Shown here one piece after another: positions 35,153 to 46,956 of a stretch of 64,000 nt of DNA. The notes under the pieces were generated by a model that saw only the letters and a list, made by a program, of their open reading frames with translations, was not told the DNA's origin and did no database searches. The stretch is from Pleurotus djamor (taxonomy: Eukaryota > Basidiomycota > Agaricomycetes > Agaricales > Pleurotaceae). The position numbers and the translations under genes are program-made. Location of the stretch: contig JAPEVF010000040.1 in the NCBI GenBank assembly GCA_029747585.1, positions 95,208-159,207 on the forward strand. Direction: 5' to 3'. Every line of letters starts with the position of its first letter. Position 1 is the stretch's first letter.

Positions 35153-35196
35153 CACGTGAGTTGCAGGCACAATAAAGTGACCTGTCACCTGAGTCA
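35153..35196 (+). promoter_or_regulatory. Conserved family C promoter block, copy 4
   Basis: CACGTG at 35153-35158, CACAATAAA, GTGACCTGTCAC at 35177-35188 and TGAGTCA at 35190-35196, ending 34 bp before the ATG. Spacing equals that of copy 3. Confidence 0.62.
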
Positions 35197-35230
35197 TTTG
35201 CGAACGCGCCGTGGTTTCTTCCCCACCACC

Positions 35231-37823
35231 ATGTCGAACGTCCGCCGTTCCGAACGCCTCAAACGCGTCGCAGAAGCACCTCCTCAAGTCAACGATCCTG
35301 ACTCCCAGGATGAAGAAGTCGAAGACGACATACAGTATAAACCGAAGCCTGCAAAGCGCCGCAAAGTTGCCCATGTTGATGGGGAGACTAAGCGCGTTGT
35401 TCCACGAGGCAAGGGAAAGTTGAGGAACTTGCCTCAAATGCCGTTGGATATACTATTTGAGGTGAGAGCTATATAGCTGTCTGGCGCGCTGCCTTCTGTG
35501 CTGATGTCGCGCTTTTCAAGATTTTTGGGTTTCTAACACCCCTCGACGTACTTCGTCTGGCGCGTACGACGAAGGATTTTCGGTCGGTTTTGATGAAGCG
35601 GTCGGCTATCTCGCTTTGGAAGACTGTCTTTGATAACGTGCCTGGCACCCCCGAGAAGCCTGAGGATATGTGTGAGCCTGCTTGGGCGAACTTCTTGTTC
35701 ACCAATAATTGTTATGTACGAGACCCTTCCTTTGCTTGATTTGGTGCAATCTAACGCGTTACCTCTCAGCAATGCTTGAGCCCACGACCTTCGTATACCT
35801 TCGCTGGACACTATGTTCGATTCTGCAAGCGCTGTGTCTCAGATAAGTAAGGATTTTCATCATTCTCAACGCAAACTTGGATCTTATTCGTACGTAGGGA
35901 GTTCGACGTAGAGTATGGCGATGTTGCAGGAAAATTGCACAGCTTGGGGATCAGTCCATACGACGCTCCTAGCTACAGGTACCCCATCGCCTACGAGTAC
36001 TCTTTGTCGTATGGTTACTCAAGTACTTCCATAATCTCGTTTAATCATCCAGAACTTTTTTGATCATTTCTCTAGGACGTTACCACTCGCGTACACGGTC
36101 TTTCCAACTTCTTGTCGACTTTGATGAATTCGTCGAAGGCTATGAGAAAGTCCGTCAGAACTTTGAGGAAACGAAGGTATTTTTGGTTCAGCGCAGGGAG
36201 TATTTCCGCCAGATGGAGCAGGTAGAGTGATGTTTCCTTCTGGACAGGCTTTGATGCTCATGTGGTTGTGGTTGATCTAGCGCATAGAAGTGTATAAAAA
36301 ATGGTTTTTGGAGAAACAAGACGAACGCAGCGCCGAACGGGACGACGTCCGAGCGGCTCGATTCGAAGCGTATGTCTACTTCTGCTTCGACAGATGCTTG
36401 TTACTCACAAATCGACATTGTAGGATCCGACAAAAGTTGTCTGACTTAGGTTTGCAGTCTTTCTCGGGCACTCGGTTTGTGCTCGCAGCTCACCCATGGA
36501 AATTGACTAGGTTGGGCCTCTGAGCTAGAAAGTCTCCGTGCAGGCGATATAAACACATTGAAGCAACTCCCAAATGTCAAGGTGTCGCGGCCTTTGACGA
36601 CCCGAAGTGAGTCCTCAGGCCTCTGGCTTCACATCCCTCACCCAGGCCGTTGTTTAACCTTTCTTTAGTGTGGAACAAGCTTGAACCTGAGATCGTGCCG
36701 CTAATGGAAGGATTCCGCGACGAACGCTTGAAGAAGGAACGAGCCGAAGTGCTCAAGAAGCGCCGTCAGATATTCGGTGAAGTAGTCCAAGCATACAACT
36801 TGACTCAGCCTCCGGACAGTATCTTCCCATCTGCAGGCGATTTGTACTTCATGGAGAGCTTCGCACCTGTCAAGACAAATCTCGAGGAGGATCCCAACGA
36901 GGTTGAATACTCCACTTCGACCTTTGATAATGTCGTCACAGAGATGCCCCGGTATTGCGAAGAGTGGAAAGCCATGTGCACGGCACAGATACTGGAATTT
37001 GCTAACAATGATGCCTCCGTCAAAGCGGCCGACCCACCCGTGACCTTCGATGAGACGACGCTTCAGCTAGCCAGGACGGTTTTCAGATGCTCCTACTGCG
37101 ACCAAGCGATCGTTTACCCCAACATGCTCGTCCACCGATGCTTACATCCGGAGCCCCGGCCTTACAGCGACTCTTGGGTAACGCCAGCCATGATGGACCT
37201 CAAAGCCACTCCTTGGATTCAAGCATCTCGGAACAGATTCCGGTTGATGCCAGCCGCTATCGTTTCCAAGATTTTGGAGACGTGTGGTTTTGATCCCCGG
37301 ACTGCTACGAGAGAAGCCGTCGACGCTGGTAATCATTGGTTGGTTGGCGAGCACACGTATAGTACCCCTTCAGTCATGCGTTGGATCAAAGCGGTAAGTC
37401 GGTTTATTTCTTGAGTGACTTGACGTTCAATGGTTGCGTTGTTTTAAGATCCAGTTTACAGCGCGGTTTTCAAATCAGGGATACACCGTCCCACCGTTTA
37501 CTCTGGTGACGGATGAGTCCCTCATCAAAGTATATGATCTCGCTGAGGTGGACTACTACGAAGACAAGTCACGTTCCTTCCCGTTCATTTGTGCCCATTG
37601 TTCCGAAAAGGTTTCGGGATCGCTCGCGCAACACATGAAGAAGTGGGTTTTATTTCTTTCTTCGTTGAAGCTTTGCGTTCTTACTCGCCTCGGGATCAGG
37701 CATAAACCTGATGAACCCTTGGAGATGTCCGATTTCAGGATGGTCCCTGACACTTCATCGTCATTCTTGTTTTCACTGAGCATCGAACGACCCCCTCGGC
37801 CGGCCAAATCTGAGATAAGCTGA
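35231..37823 (+). CDS. F-box protein with Cys/His-rich C-terminus, family C copy 4
   Basis: Eleven exons with the same phases as copy 3: 35231-35461, 35521-35715, 35770-35846, 35898-36022, 36076-36221, 36281-36369, 36424-36449, 36511-36606, 36669-37393, 37449-37642 and 37700-37823, 675 residues. It starts MSNVRRSERLKRVAEAPP. The F-box is LRNLPQMPLDILFE/IFGFLTPLDVLRLARTT. Further on: VRFCKRC, YHSRTRSFQLLVDFDEFVEG, MWNKLEPEIVPLMEGF, CSYCDQAIVYPNMLVHRC, CGFDPRTAT and FICAHCSEK. The C-terminal proline run of copy 3 (PPPPPPPTEPETS) is shortened to PPRPAKSEIS. Exons 1, 2 and 9 are very similar to copy 3, while exon 4 (REFDVEYGDVAGKLHSLG) has diverged most. Confidence 0.86.
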
Positions 37824-38211
37824 ACGCTCTCCCCCCTCCCTTCCCAAAATGTATCTATGTTTATCTATTTGAAGCTTGTATATACCCATTCCAAATCGCA
37901 GTGACTGGCCAGTGACTGACCAGATCAGGAGATCGCTTAGGGAGCTGATATAGGGGAGTAATGAATGGAAGGGCTCGTGGCGTGGCCATCATCCCACCAA
38001 ATAGGCTCCGAAAGGCTATCTACTCTCAGCAGGTTTCTTCCCCACCGCCACCCTCAAAGAAGAGTCGTGTTGATGCTTTGCAATGTGACGCTTCTATTTA
38101 CCGCAGCACGCCTTTGGTCTATAAAAGCTTCGATCGCCTCTCTCGCAGAGAAGTAGTCCTTTAGGCCCTTCGCGCAGTCCTCCCTATCTCTCTGCTTAGC
38201 TATACTCTGCG

Positions 38212-38871
38212 ATGCCGAAGATTATCTGTCCCATCTGCTTTGACGATGTTCCAATATCTCGCATGCTTTTCTTTAAATGTGGTAAGTCTCTTCCAGAAGT
38301 TATCAAGGTGCAGCTCTTGATCAACCCTTGGTCTTGCTTAGGACATGGTTTCTGCGTTGAATGCACTAAACGAAACTCGAGAGAGCCAAATTGTGCTGTA
38401 TGTAGGGTCCGAAAAACCTCCCAGCCACACCAGATCTTTGTAGACTTCTCCAAGCCTAACTTCAACATTCGACGGACTGGAACATCGAAGTCAGACAGGA
38501 ATAGCGATGGCCGCGCGAAGTTATCTTATAATATACATGGACAAGAAGAACTGAAGTCTGTCTTTGAGAAAATGGAGGAAATGCTGGGTGAAGAGTGGAT
38601 GATGAAGTCGCGAGTATCCAAGCTTGAGAAGAAGGTGGAATTTCGTGAAGAAATGATGAAGACAATAATGGCGGAGAACATTTTATTGAGGCAACACATT
38701 GCGGACTCTGAAGCGCGGCTCGCGGTCAGTGCGGCTAAGGCGACCCTATCGAAGCACCAGAGGGAGGATGCAATTGCCGTGATAAGGGCGGGCTTGGAGA
38801 ATAGGCAAACAGAGAGGGAAGTTCATTCGAGGAGTAGGAAGCATGGGGGATGGGATGTAGGGCGGACTTGA
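38212..38871 (+). CDS. Small RING-finger protein with coiled coil
   Basis: C3HC4 RING at the very N-terminus: CPIC, then KCGHGFCVEC, then CAVC, giving C-X2-C, C-X-H-X2-C-X2-C and C-X2-C. It is likely a ubiquitin E3 ligase. Exons 38212-38281 and 38342-38871, 199 residues; the intron lies inside the RING, between the Cys-Gly and the His, at the same place as in the RING genes at 47,373 and 51,120. After QPHQIFVDF comes a Glu/Lys/Met-rich helix (about residues 105-160) with heptad-like spacing, so it may dimerise. The C-terminus is basic. Confidence 0.82.
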   Translation: MPKIICPICFDDVPISRMLFFKCGKSLPEVIKVQLLINPWSCLGHGFCVECTKRNSREPNCAVCRVRKTSQPHQIFVDFSKPNFNIRRTGTSKSDRNSDGRAKLSYNIHGQEELKSVFEKMEEMLGEEWMMKSRVSKLEKKVEFREEMMKTIMAENILLRQHIADSEARLAVSAAKATLSKHQREDAIAVIRAGLENRQTEREVHSRSRKHGGWDVGRT

Positions 38872-39550
38872 GAGATCACAAGTTCATTCAGGCTTGAATC
38901 TTCTGACCCAGACCGCGACGCTGTACTTTAGAAGCTTTTATCCCAGTTCCCGTCGATCTACTTGAACTCACTTTGCCGGCCACTAGCTCATAGCTGCCGA
39001 GTCGTATCAAACGCCGCAAGACACCCCTCAAACATACTACCTGATGGATAGCATTTTCTCAGCGAAGGCCATTGCTAGGTTTCTTGAATTTTTGACGCAG
39101 TTCCCAAACCCCCTGAATTAATAGGAGCAAGGGCAGAACCAGCCCCAGAAGTAGGGCTGCCAACCGTACCGTATACGGGGCACGGCCGTCTGTGAGGGTA
39201 CTGAGACGGCGACGGATCGTATACTGTCTACCTGTCGACGGGTCTGGGTCAGAGACGATACGGGGACGGTCCCGTCATCCCCTATGGACGGGCGCTTGTA
39301 CCAGGGGCTCTCGACTTGGGGCGAATTATAACACTACCTTCCCGAGACTCAAACCCCATAAACCGGGCCTCGTTTCGCTTAATTACACCTCAATTATATA
39401 TAGCAAGGTGTCAAAAGTTGCTAGTCCTCTAGATAAATCCAAAACACCCAAGCTCTCTGTCCAGGAGGTCCCCTATAGGGTATGGGGGATAGACTTTGAT
39501 ATCGTGAAATTGCTTCCGACAAGTAATTGTACAGTGTTAAGCTATTGAAG
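38872..39550. other. Intergenic, probable transposon flank
   Basis: No gene seen. A GC-rich stretch at 39,155-39,320 with repeated ACGGG/CCGTA motifs (around CAACCGTACCGTATACGG) may be the terminal region of the hAT element whose transposase relic follows, but I found no matching inverted end. Confidence 0.35.
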
Positions 39551-40000
39551 CTACGTAGAATTTCGAGATTGACGAATGTGATACTTCAGAAGCATCAGTG
39601 CTCGGATGGTATTTGGTTTAAGGCTTGCACGACGAAGGGAGATCGTGTCACGGCCACCCGAGAAAACACGTTCTACAGCCACAGCTGATCCTAGAAAATA
39701 GGTGGTGAGTAACGATAGCCAAGTATGAACGCTTCAGGTAACATGCGTACCTGGAATGGAGAGAATATCAAGGGCCATTTGATGTAAGTGTGGAAATTGT
39801 TGACGGCGACCCAACCACCAAGCAATTGGGTCGCAGGTCTGAAAGTTCTCCCGCGGAAGCTTCCAAACCTCCTCAACTTCATCAACGGGCAGCTGTGGGA
39901 TGTCTCCGTAGCGAGAGAGCGGATTAGTAACCTCCGATGCTGCTTGATCAGGCGAACACTGCACTGTTGCTGAATGTGATTCGTCTTTGTCTTTGTCCAC
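39551..40000 (-). mobile_element. hAT transposase C-terminal relic
   Basis: The minus strand encodes the dimerisation domain typical of hAT transposases: DPIAWWLGRRQQFPHL, MALDILSIPGS, then after a 39,701-39,762-type intron AVAVERVFSGGRDTISLRR and IRALMLLKYHI before a stop at 39,551. The catalytic N-terminal and central parts are absent; the similarity ends near 40,000. It is a truncated remnant that cannot move by itself. Confidence 0.72.
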
Positions 40001-40194
40001 AATGCTCTAGGTAGCATGAGCCCGGGGTAGTCTTTAGTAGTTTAGTGGGAAGCGGGACAAATTGTCTGCGTGAATGTCGAACTCGCAGATTCTTGGGACT
40101 GAGGCGAGGATGACCCGTAGACATGAAGTTTGAGCGATTGGATCCGAATCGAGGGCCCCTTTACATTCCATGAAACACTTTCCTCCCGCCTCCC

Positions 40195-41270
40195 ATGTCG
40201 TTGCCCAAGAGCCGTATCGCCATTGCTGGTACTGGCGTCAATAATGGCATCTATCGCGTTGGACCAACTCCTTTCTACGACTTGCCTGAGGGAGAAACCA
40301 TCAGGACCTATCAACCTCGCTGCAATGATAGCGAGTTCTTTAGCACCCTTTTCTTACCCCCTCTACTCGACTTTGCCGAATGGAAGACATGGGGCACCAC
40401 CTGGATCACCTACTCATCGCTCTACTTGGAAGCAACCTGCGGCGACCAGAAACTATGCGTCAAGATGGCGATAAACTTGGACCAGCCACAGGAGCATCCC
40501 GATCCCGAACACTGTCTCCCTGTTTCGACGCGTTTCGTCTTGGATCGTCTTTTCAAGGAAGCCAATTTCTATCATGACCACTTGAAAGACTTGCAAGGCA
40601 TTACAGTCCCTCGTCACTATGGTCTCTGGGCGTGTCACACGTCTTGGGCCGGGATGGCAATTTTTTCGGTATTCGAATGGGCTGGCGATCCAGTTCTCGA
40701 ACTTCACAAGAATCTTGAGACATATACGTCGGAAATCAAGTGCGTACATCGATGTCCAAGTCCGCTCAGTGTCTTGAGTCGTCAATGAGTGCTGAGCGCT
40801 GAGCGCTGAGCCCCTATTCATTCTCTCTTTAGGCTTCTCTGTATGCATCGTCTGCGCGACCTCCACGACCATCGGATACTGCATCAACAATTGGTACTCT
40901 ACCATGACCTTCGGCACATCCTGTACGACGCTACGACCAACACCTCTCGCATTGTAGACTTCTCATGTGTGGAGGACCACGATTGTGAAGGAAGCTACCC
41001 TCCGAAAGGCGCGTGTTGGGGAAATCCACAATGCTGCAGGGAGGTCGCTTGTGCCGCAGACCATCTGATGGCGTTTCAGGCGATTTCAGGTTTGAACTCA
41101 TTCGAAACTCGCCCGTGCCTCGAAAGCTGATTTAGCTCCTCATAGAAGAAGCTGAAGATGATGAAACCGACATGGAAGAAGAAGAAGAAGTCGTGGAAGA
41201 ACAAGCCGTTGTGGAAGAAGAACAAGTCATGGAAGCGCGATTCTGGAGACCTGATACCCCGGTCAACTAG
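40195..41270 (+). CDS. Protein-kinase-like fold protein with polyglutamate tail
   Basis: Resembles the small kinase-like proteins of mushrooms. After an N-terminal region come RLFKEANFYHDHL and LQGITVPRHYGLW (N-lobe), then the catalytic-loop equivalent YHDLRHILYD and RIVDFSCVEDHDC in place of DFG. The canonical HRD is altered, so activity is uncertain. Exons 40195-40739, 40833-41089 and 41146-41270, 308 residues. The third exon joins in phase to give a tail that is almost half Glu (ETDMEEEEEVVEEQ) and ends FWRPDTPVN. The same bases in another frame read as a Lys/Trp-rich frame, which I consider a shadow. Three GCTGAGC units lie in the first intron near 40,790-40,812. Confidence 0.75.
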
Positions 41271-41745
41271 AACCTCAGGTCTCAAGACGCGCTCTACCAA
41301 ACAAAAGAACAAGTCATGGCTCATGTTGGATAAGGGGAACTATTGGGATTTGGTTGTCAGGACGTTCGAGTTGGATCACTTCCGCGAGTCCATCGAAGGT
41401 TACCTGGTTGTACGCATGAGTCGCATAGATTGCCTAAATCAAAGAACACGTACCTTCCAATATTTACATGGGAAGCGAGGCCCCTATCATACTTCATACA
41501 CGTTGTCTCCTTCTTTTACTCATTGAACTTCGCCTGTAACTGGACATGTACCCTATCTGCGCTCGGTTATCTGATGGTTGGGCGGTGGGGAGGAAGAGGG
41601 ATAAGGCCGGAAGGAGTAGTCCAACTATGTGTTCGCCCCTGACTGCTCCTTAGCACGTGAGACGCCGAATAGGAGCAAATTTGTTGCTCAATGCGGAAGC
41701 GTCTCTTCGTAACCACTGCGCCCAATCTAAAGTTCGTCGTCAACG

Positions 41746-43469
41746 ATGGCGAGCCTCATCGCCATTCTCGACCTCAAGGGAAAACCTCTGATTCAAAGAT
41801 CGTACCGTGATGATGTTCCACCGTCATATGTCGAACGCTTCCTTCCACTCGTCCTTGACATCGAGGAAGAGGGCCAACAGGTCACCCCATGCTTTTCAAG
41901 CCAGGGCGTGAATTACATGCATATCCGACATTCAAATCTCTACCGTACGTCTGTCTGGTACCGAATACACGTATCCTCACGGGTTTCTAGTCCTGGCTAT
42001 GTCAAAGCGCAATTCAAACGCGGCCGAAATCATCTTGTTCCTCCACCGACTTACCAGTGTTCTGATCGAGTACTTCAAAGAGCTGGAGGAGGAGAGTATA
42101 CGAGACAACTTTGTCATCATATATGAGCTCATGGATGAGATGATGGACTTCGGATACCCACAAACGACGGAGAGTAAGATTCTGCAGGAGTGAGTATCAT
42201 CAGTCCCCTCCAACCTCACAGATGGTTTTGGCTGATCTACTCAAGATACATCACTCAGGAATCACACAAGCTCGAAATTCAAGTTCGACCACCAATGGCT
42301 GTTACAAATGCTGTATCATGGAGGACAGAAGGTATTCGGTATCGAAAGAACGAGGTCTTCTTGGATGTTATCGAAAGTGTCAATCTTTTGGTACGTCAGC
42401 GTATGATCAATGGGCGCGCACTCTCACCATAAGTCTTCAGGTCAATTCCACAGGGAACGTCGTGCGGTCAGAAATTCTTGGTGCTGTAAAGATGAAATGC
42501 TACCTCTCTGGGATGCCTGAGCTGCGGTTGGGCCTTAATGACAAAGTCATGTTCGAAAGTACGGGGAGAAGTACGTACATGACCTCCTTCTCTCGGTATC
42601 TGTGACATAACTTGAGCTGCATATAGCTGCGCGAGGGAAAGCCATCGAAATGGAGGACGTCAAGTTTCATCAATGCGTGCGACTCTCCCGATTTGAAAAC
42701 GACAGAACGATATCTTTCATCCCACCAGACGGCGAGTTTGAGCTGATGTCGTATCGTTTGTCCACGCCCGTCAAGCCCTTGGTCTGGGTAGAGGCAGCGG
42801 TGGAGCATCACAAGGGGAGCCGCGTGGAGTACATGGTCAAGTGTAAAGCCCAGTTCAAGCGACGAAGTACAGCGAACAACGTAGAAATTTACGTACATGT
42901 TCCAGACGACGCGGACAGTCCCAAGTTTAGAGTAAGTGTTCCTGTTTTTTCTCCTCTCCCTCCCTCTGCCTCCATCGAGGCCATAGCGGACCGAACCTTC
43001 CGGGACTAATATGGTCTTGTAGGCTTCAACAGGGAGCGTTCAGTATGCTCCTGACAAGTCGGCCTTCGTGTGGAAGATAAAGCAACTTGGAGGTGGCAGA
43101 GAATTCCTTATGCGTGCCCATTTTGGCCTGCCGAGCGTTAAGAGTGGTATGGCACCCGTCTTCTTCCCCACCGTGTGCTCCCCGATTGAATCGCTACCCT
43201 TTGACAGAGACTGACGTGGAGAAGCGGGCTCCCATAACTGTTAAGTTTGAGATTCCCTATTTCACGGTGTCCGGTATTCAAGTACGATACCTAAAAATTG
43301 TGGAGAAGAGCGGGTATCAGGCCCTCCCTTGGGTTCGATACATTACACAAAATGGTGATGATTATAGGTGAGTCATTTATGCCGCTGCGTCCCTAGGAAG
43401 TCTCTCATTGTCGCTGGCAGTTTACGAACAGCTTTGGAGAAGGGCAGCGCCCCAATTGTACCTATGTAA
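41746..43469 (+). CDS. APM1: AP-1 clathrin adaptor complex subunit mu
   Basis: Medium subunit of AP-1, which sorts cargo at the trans-Golgi and endosomes. Eight exons: 41746-41944, 41991-42189, 42246-42390, 42441-42570, 42627-42931, 43023-43146, 43208-43367 and 43421-43469, 1,311 nt, 436 residues, the normal length. The N-terminal longin-like domain starts MASLIAILDLKGKPLIQRSY; the helix DNFVIIYELMDEMMDFGYPQ is diagnostic. The C-terminal mu-homology domain contains WRTEGIRYRKNEVFLDVIE, FIPPDGEFELMSYRLS, YFTVSGIQVRYLKI and WVRYITQNGDDY. Every splice junction keeps the frame. It is a well-conserved anchor gene in the middle of the accessory region. Confidence 0.96.
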
Positions 43470-44365
43470 TATCGATGCCACATGTTTTGCACACTGGTTC
43501 TATAGATGATGATCGGATCGCCGAGATATGATGCTACAATCCTTGCAACACGAGATAGCTACGAACCAGAAGCCCTGCGACGGGCCGCTATCTCTGTCAC
43601 GGAACGCGTGCGTTTACTCCAATCTCTCCTTGAACGCTCAGGTTTATGCTTCCACTAAAAACCCATATGTCCGTCATCTCTTACTTCATCATAAAACTTA
43701 TGTTGTATACACTAACGTATAGTAACATGATAGAAGCTCAGCCTGGTCGGATCAGTGGCCTCCCCGTCTTGCGAGCCTCTTTCGCCGTTGTTTCTCCACT
43801 CATCCCCCAACATGGTCAAGGATTCTCATGCCCGGCTTCTTTGGCAACTTCCAAAGCATGGGATGCATATGTACGCACTGCTCGATTGATCCCTTCGTCC
43901 CTATTTTGAATGCCTGTCATGGGCTGCTGCCGTTGAACGTGTCCAAAAGCGTTGATAGCCCTTAGGTGCCCTATATGACCCCACAGCCCACGCCACCTAG
44001 TCCTGTCTCGGCACCGTCGTAGATACACCCTAGTCCCGCTGGTTAAGCAAGACTATCTTCGTCAGGTGTGCATGCACCGCGGTGAATTGCGTGGTTGAAG
44101 CGATAAAGATAAACTTAGACTCATTCCCTCTCGTTGACAAACTCGGTACGTACTCGCTGATTTTTCTTTTTACTTTCGGAGTATATTCTTTGGTCTCTCT
44201 GACGTCCCTGCCCCGTTTGTCTATCAGGAGAAGCAGGAAGAAACGGGGTCTGTGTAATGAACTCATATGGTCCTTTGAGCTTGCAGGCGTCTTCAGTTTC
44301 GCATAAAAGATGCTGTTTCAAAGGATCATGGTGTTTTGAACCAAGGCCATTCCACTTCTTCAGGC
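43470..44365. other. Intergenic, no gene seen
   Basis: The AP-1 mu 3' flank and the peptidase 5' flank. Short frames on both strands lack family resemblance or a coding-like composition. Confidence 0.5.
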
Positions 44366-46956
44366 ATGCAGCTGCTCTTGCTCTCGTCGTTCTTCCTCGC
44401 GGCTCACGCTGCTATTCTCCCTAAAACCAACTCCCACCCCACTGTCGTCCATGAAAAGCGCAATGCCCTACCGCTCGGATGGCAGCTCACTCGTCGCTAC
44501 GAGCCATCCACTACGATCCCTCTCAAATTCGCCCTCACCCAGTCTAACCTAGACAAGCTCGAGGACTACCTCAACGAGGTCTCCCACCCAAAATCTCCCA
44601 GCTATGGAGACCACTGGACTGCTGGCAAGATTGCGGAGACCTTCGCTCCGAGCCACGAAACTATCTCTACTGTTCGAAACTGGCTTGTTGGTAGTGGTAT
44701 TCCCTCGGAGCGTATCAAGGTTTCCCCGACCAGAGGCTGGATCAATCTCGACGTGACCATCGCAGAAGCTGAGGAGCTTCTAAAAACGGAGTACAATGTG
44801 TATATTCACGATACCGGCAAGGAGCACATTGGTAAATTTAGTTTTCGTTGCTTTTATGAACTCTCGAGCTTATACGGTCTTCTATCTGCCTAGGCTGCGA
44901 GGAGTATCATCTTCCAGAACATGTTGCACCTCATGTCGACCTTGTACTACCTTCAGTTCATTTCGATGCTCAAGTTCACAAACGCGACGACGTTACTGCT
45001 CCTCTCGACCTTGGCCAGCCGGGTTTCGGCCGAGGGCCCAAAACTACCGGAGGACTTCCGTCCATTCCCAAAGACCTCGAATTTCATACTACTGATGCCA
45101 AAGCCGCCGCCGCCGATTACTGCTGGTTGATCCTCACGCCTGACTGTCTTCGCACATTGTACAACTTCCACTACACCCCTCAGGCTACTGACAAGAATAG
45201 CTTCGGTGTTGGTGCGTAACTATTTTTGCGACTCATTTGTGGGTTAAGCTCACATTTTGTCTTTCTTAGTCGAATACACACCTCAGGCCTTCCTTCAGTC
45301 TGATTTGGATATGTTCCATTTCAACTACTCTAGGGAAATCATGGGTAAAACGCCCGACTACCACTCCATAGTGGGAGGTACGTGCGAACTGTGACACTCC
45401 ATATCCTCTCAACCCTTTTCCTGCGCACCAGGTGTTCTCCAGACGCAAGTCCAAAACTTTGCCTACAATGGTGAATCCGATCTCGACCTTGAATACGCCA
45501 TGAACTTGGCCACCGTCAAACAGAACATCACCCTTTATCAAGTCGGTGATATGGTCCAAGGTGATTCTGAGTTCTCTCAGTTATGATGTGATTGCTAATG
45601 TTGGCTTCTAGGCGCCTCTTTCAACAACTTCCTAGATGCCATAGATAGTTCATATTGTTCCTTTGAAGGAGGTGATGATACCTACCAGGATCCCCATTAC
45701 CCCAACACCCGTACCGGTGGCTGGAAAGGTATCTGTCTTTGCCCATCACACACTTGGGCAGAGTGTCCTTACTCGATTCGTTATCACAGGTCCCGCTGAG
45801 TGTGGTACCGTCAAGCCTGCGAACGTCATTTCTACTTCCTATGGTTACAACGAAGCAGACCTCTCCTTCAAATATGCCACACGTCAGTGTGCAGAATACG
45901 CCAAACTTGGTCTCATGGGCATCACCATGATCTTCTCATCAGGAGATAGCGGAGTTGGTGGAAATGCTGGTGTTTGTAGGTCAGAGTTCGGTGAGATCGT
46001 TGCCCCCCTTCCCCTTCGGTCTGCCGGATGTTGAGATCCAATCGCTCCGCTCTAGGTTTCCCTGATCAATATGGCCCTGTGTTCAATCCCGGGTTCCCAG
46101 CATCTTGCCCGTTCGTGACGGTCGTTGGTGCCACTCAAATCAACAAGAATGCTCCGGTGAGCGAGCCGGAAGCCGCCATCGACCAAGTCATCGCTAGTGG
46201 AGGAGGTTTCAGGTTTGTTTTCCTACCGCTGCCTCGGCATCTTGACTCACATAATAGAAACCATGATTACAGCAACTACTTCACCATGCCTGATTACCAA
46301 AAAGATCATGTCACTGGGTACCTCACCAATTTCCCGCCTACACAATCCACAGATAACTGGAATGCCACCGGTGCTGTAAGTTTGTTCTCTGACCTATGTT
46401 CTATTTTTCTTCATTGTGTTCCCATTTTAGGCTCGTGCATTCCCGGATATTGCGGCCAATGGGTGACTCCTTTATGTTCTTCCTCACACCGCAACGAATA
46501 CTAATGAACGTTTTTTTCTCGTGCAGAGCTAATTTTGTGGCTGCTGTGAGTATTTTAGTTACTGCCGTTCGGCCCATTTTACTCAAGTGACCATTCTCCC
46601 TAGGTCAACGGTCAATTCATCTTGGTCTACGGCACCTCAGCTTCGACACCCGTTATCGGCGCGATGTTAACCATGATCAACGATGCCCGTCTGGCCGCAG
46701 GAAAGAAGACCATCGGTTTCATCAACCCCACCGTGAGTTGAAATTCCCAGCTTTGCCGTAACATGAAAATTGGCTTACTGGCAAGTCGTAGATCTACTCC
46801 GCCGATTTTGCAGATGCCTTTAACGACATTACCTCCGGAACGAACCCAGGCTGCGGTTCGACAGGCTTCGATACTGCAGCTGGCTGGGACCCCGTCACTG
46901 GTCTAGGTACTTTTGATTTCCAGAAGTTGCTTGATAAGTGGCTGGCCTTGCCGTAA
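44366..46956 (+). CDS. Tripeptidyl-peptidase of the sedolisin family (S53), secreted
   Basis: Acid serine-carboxyl peptidase that removes tripeptides. The start is a signal peptide (MQLLLLSSFFLAAHAAILP), followed by a pro-domain (LPLGWQLTRRYEPS, MNQ-type LTQSNLDKLEDYL, NWLVGSGI). The catalytic Glu and Asp are in GESDLDLEYAM, the oxyanion Asp in SSGDSG, and the nucleophile Ser in YGTSASTP, completed by ANFVAAVNGQF through a very short exon near 46,530. The C-terminal calcium-site segment DITSGTNPGCG and the GWDPVTGLGT motif are both present. About ten introns are needed. All the joins I checked keep the frame, so it looks functional. It presumably helps in protein breakdown outside the cell. 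Confidence 0.92.

Noticed and set aside
39155..39320. Terminal inverted repeat of the hAT element
   Set aside because: The repeated ACGGG/CCGTA motifs have no matching inverted copy in the window.
41158..41526. Lys/Trp-rich open frame, possible basic protein
   Set aside because: It overlaps the last exon of the kinase-like gene in another phase; the splice phase supports the glutamate-rich reading.
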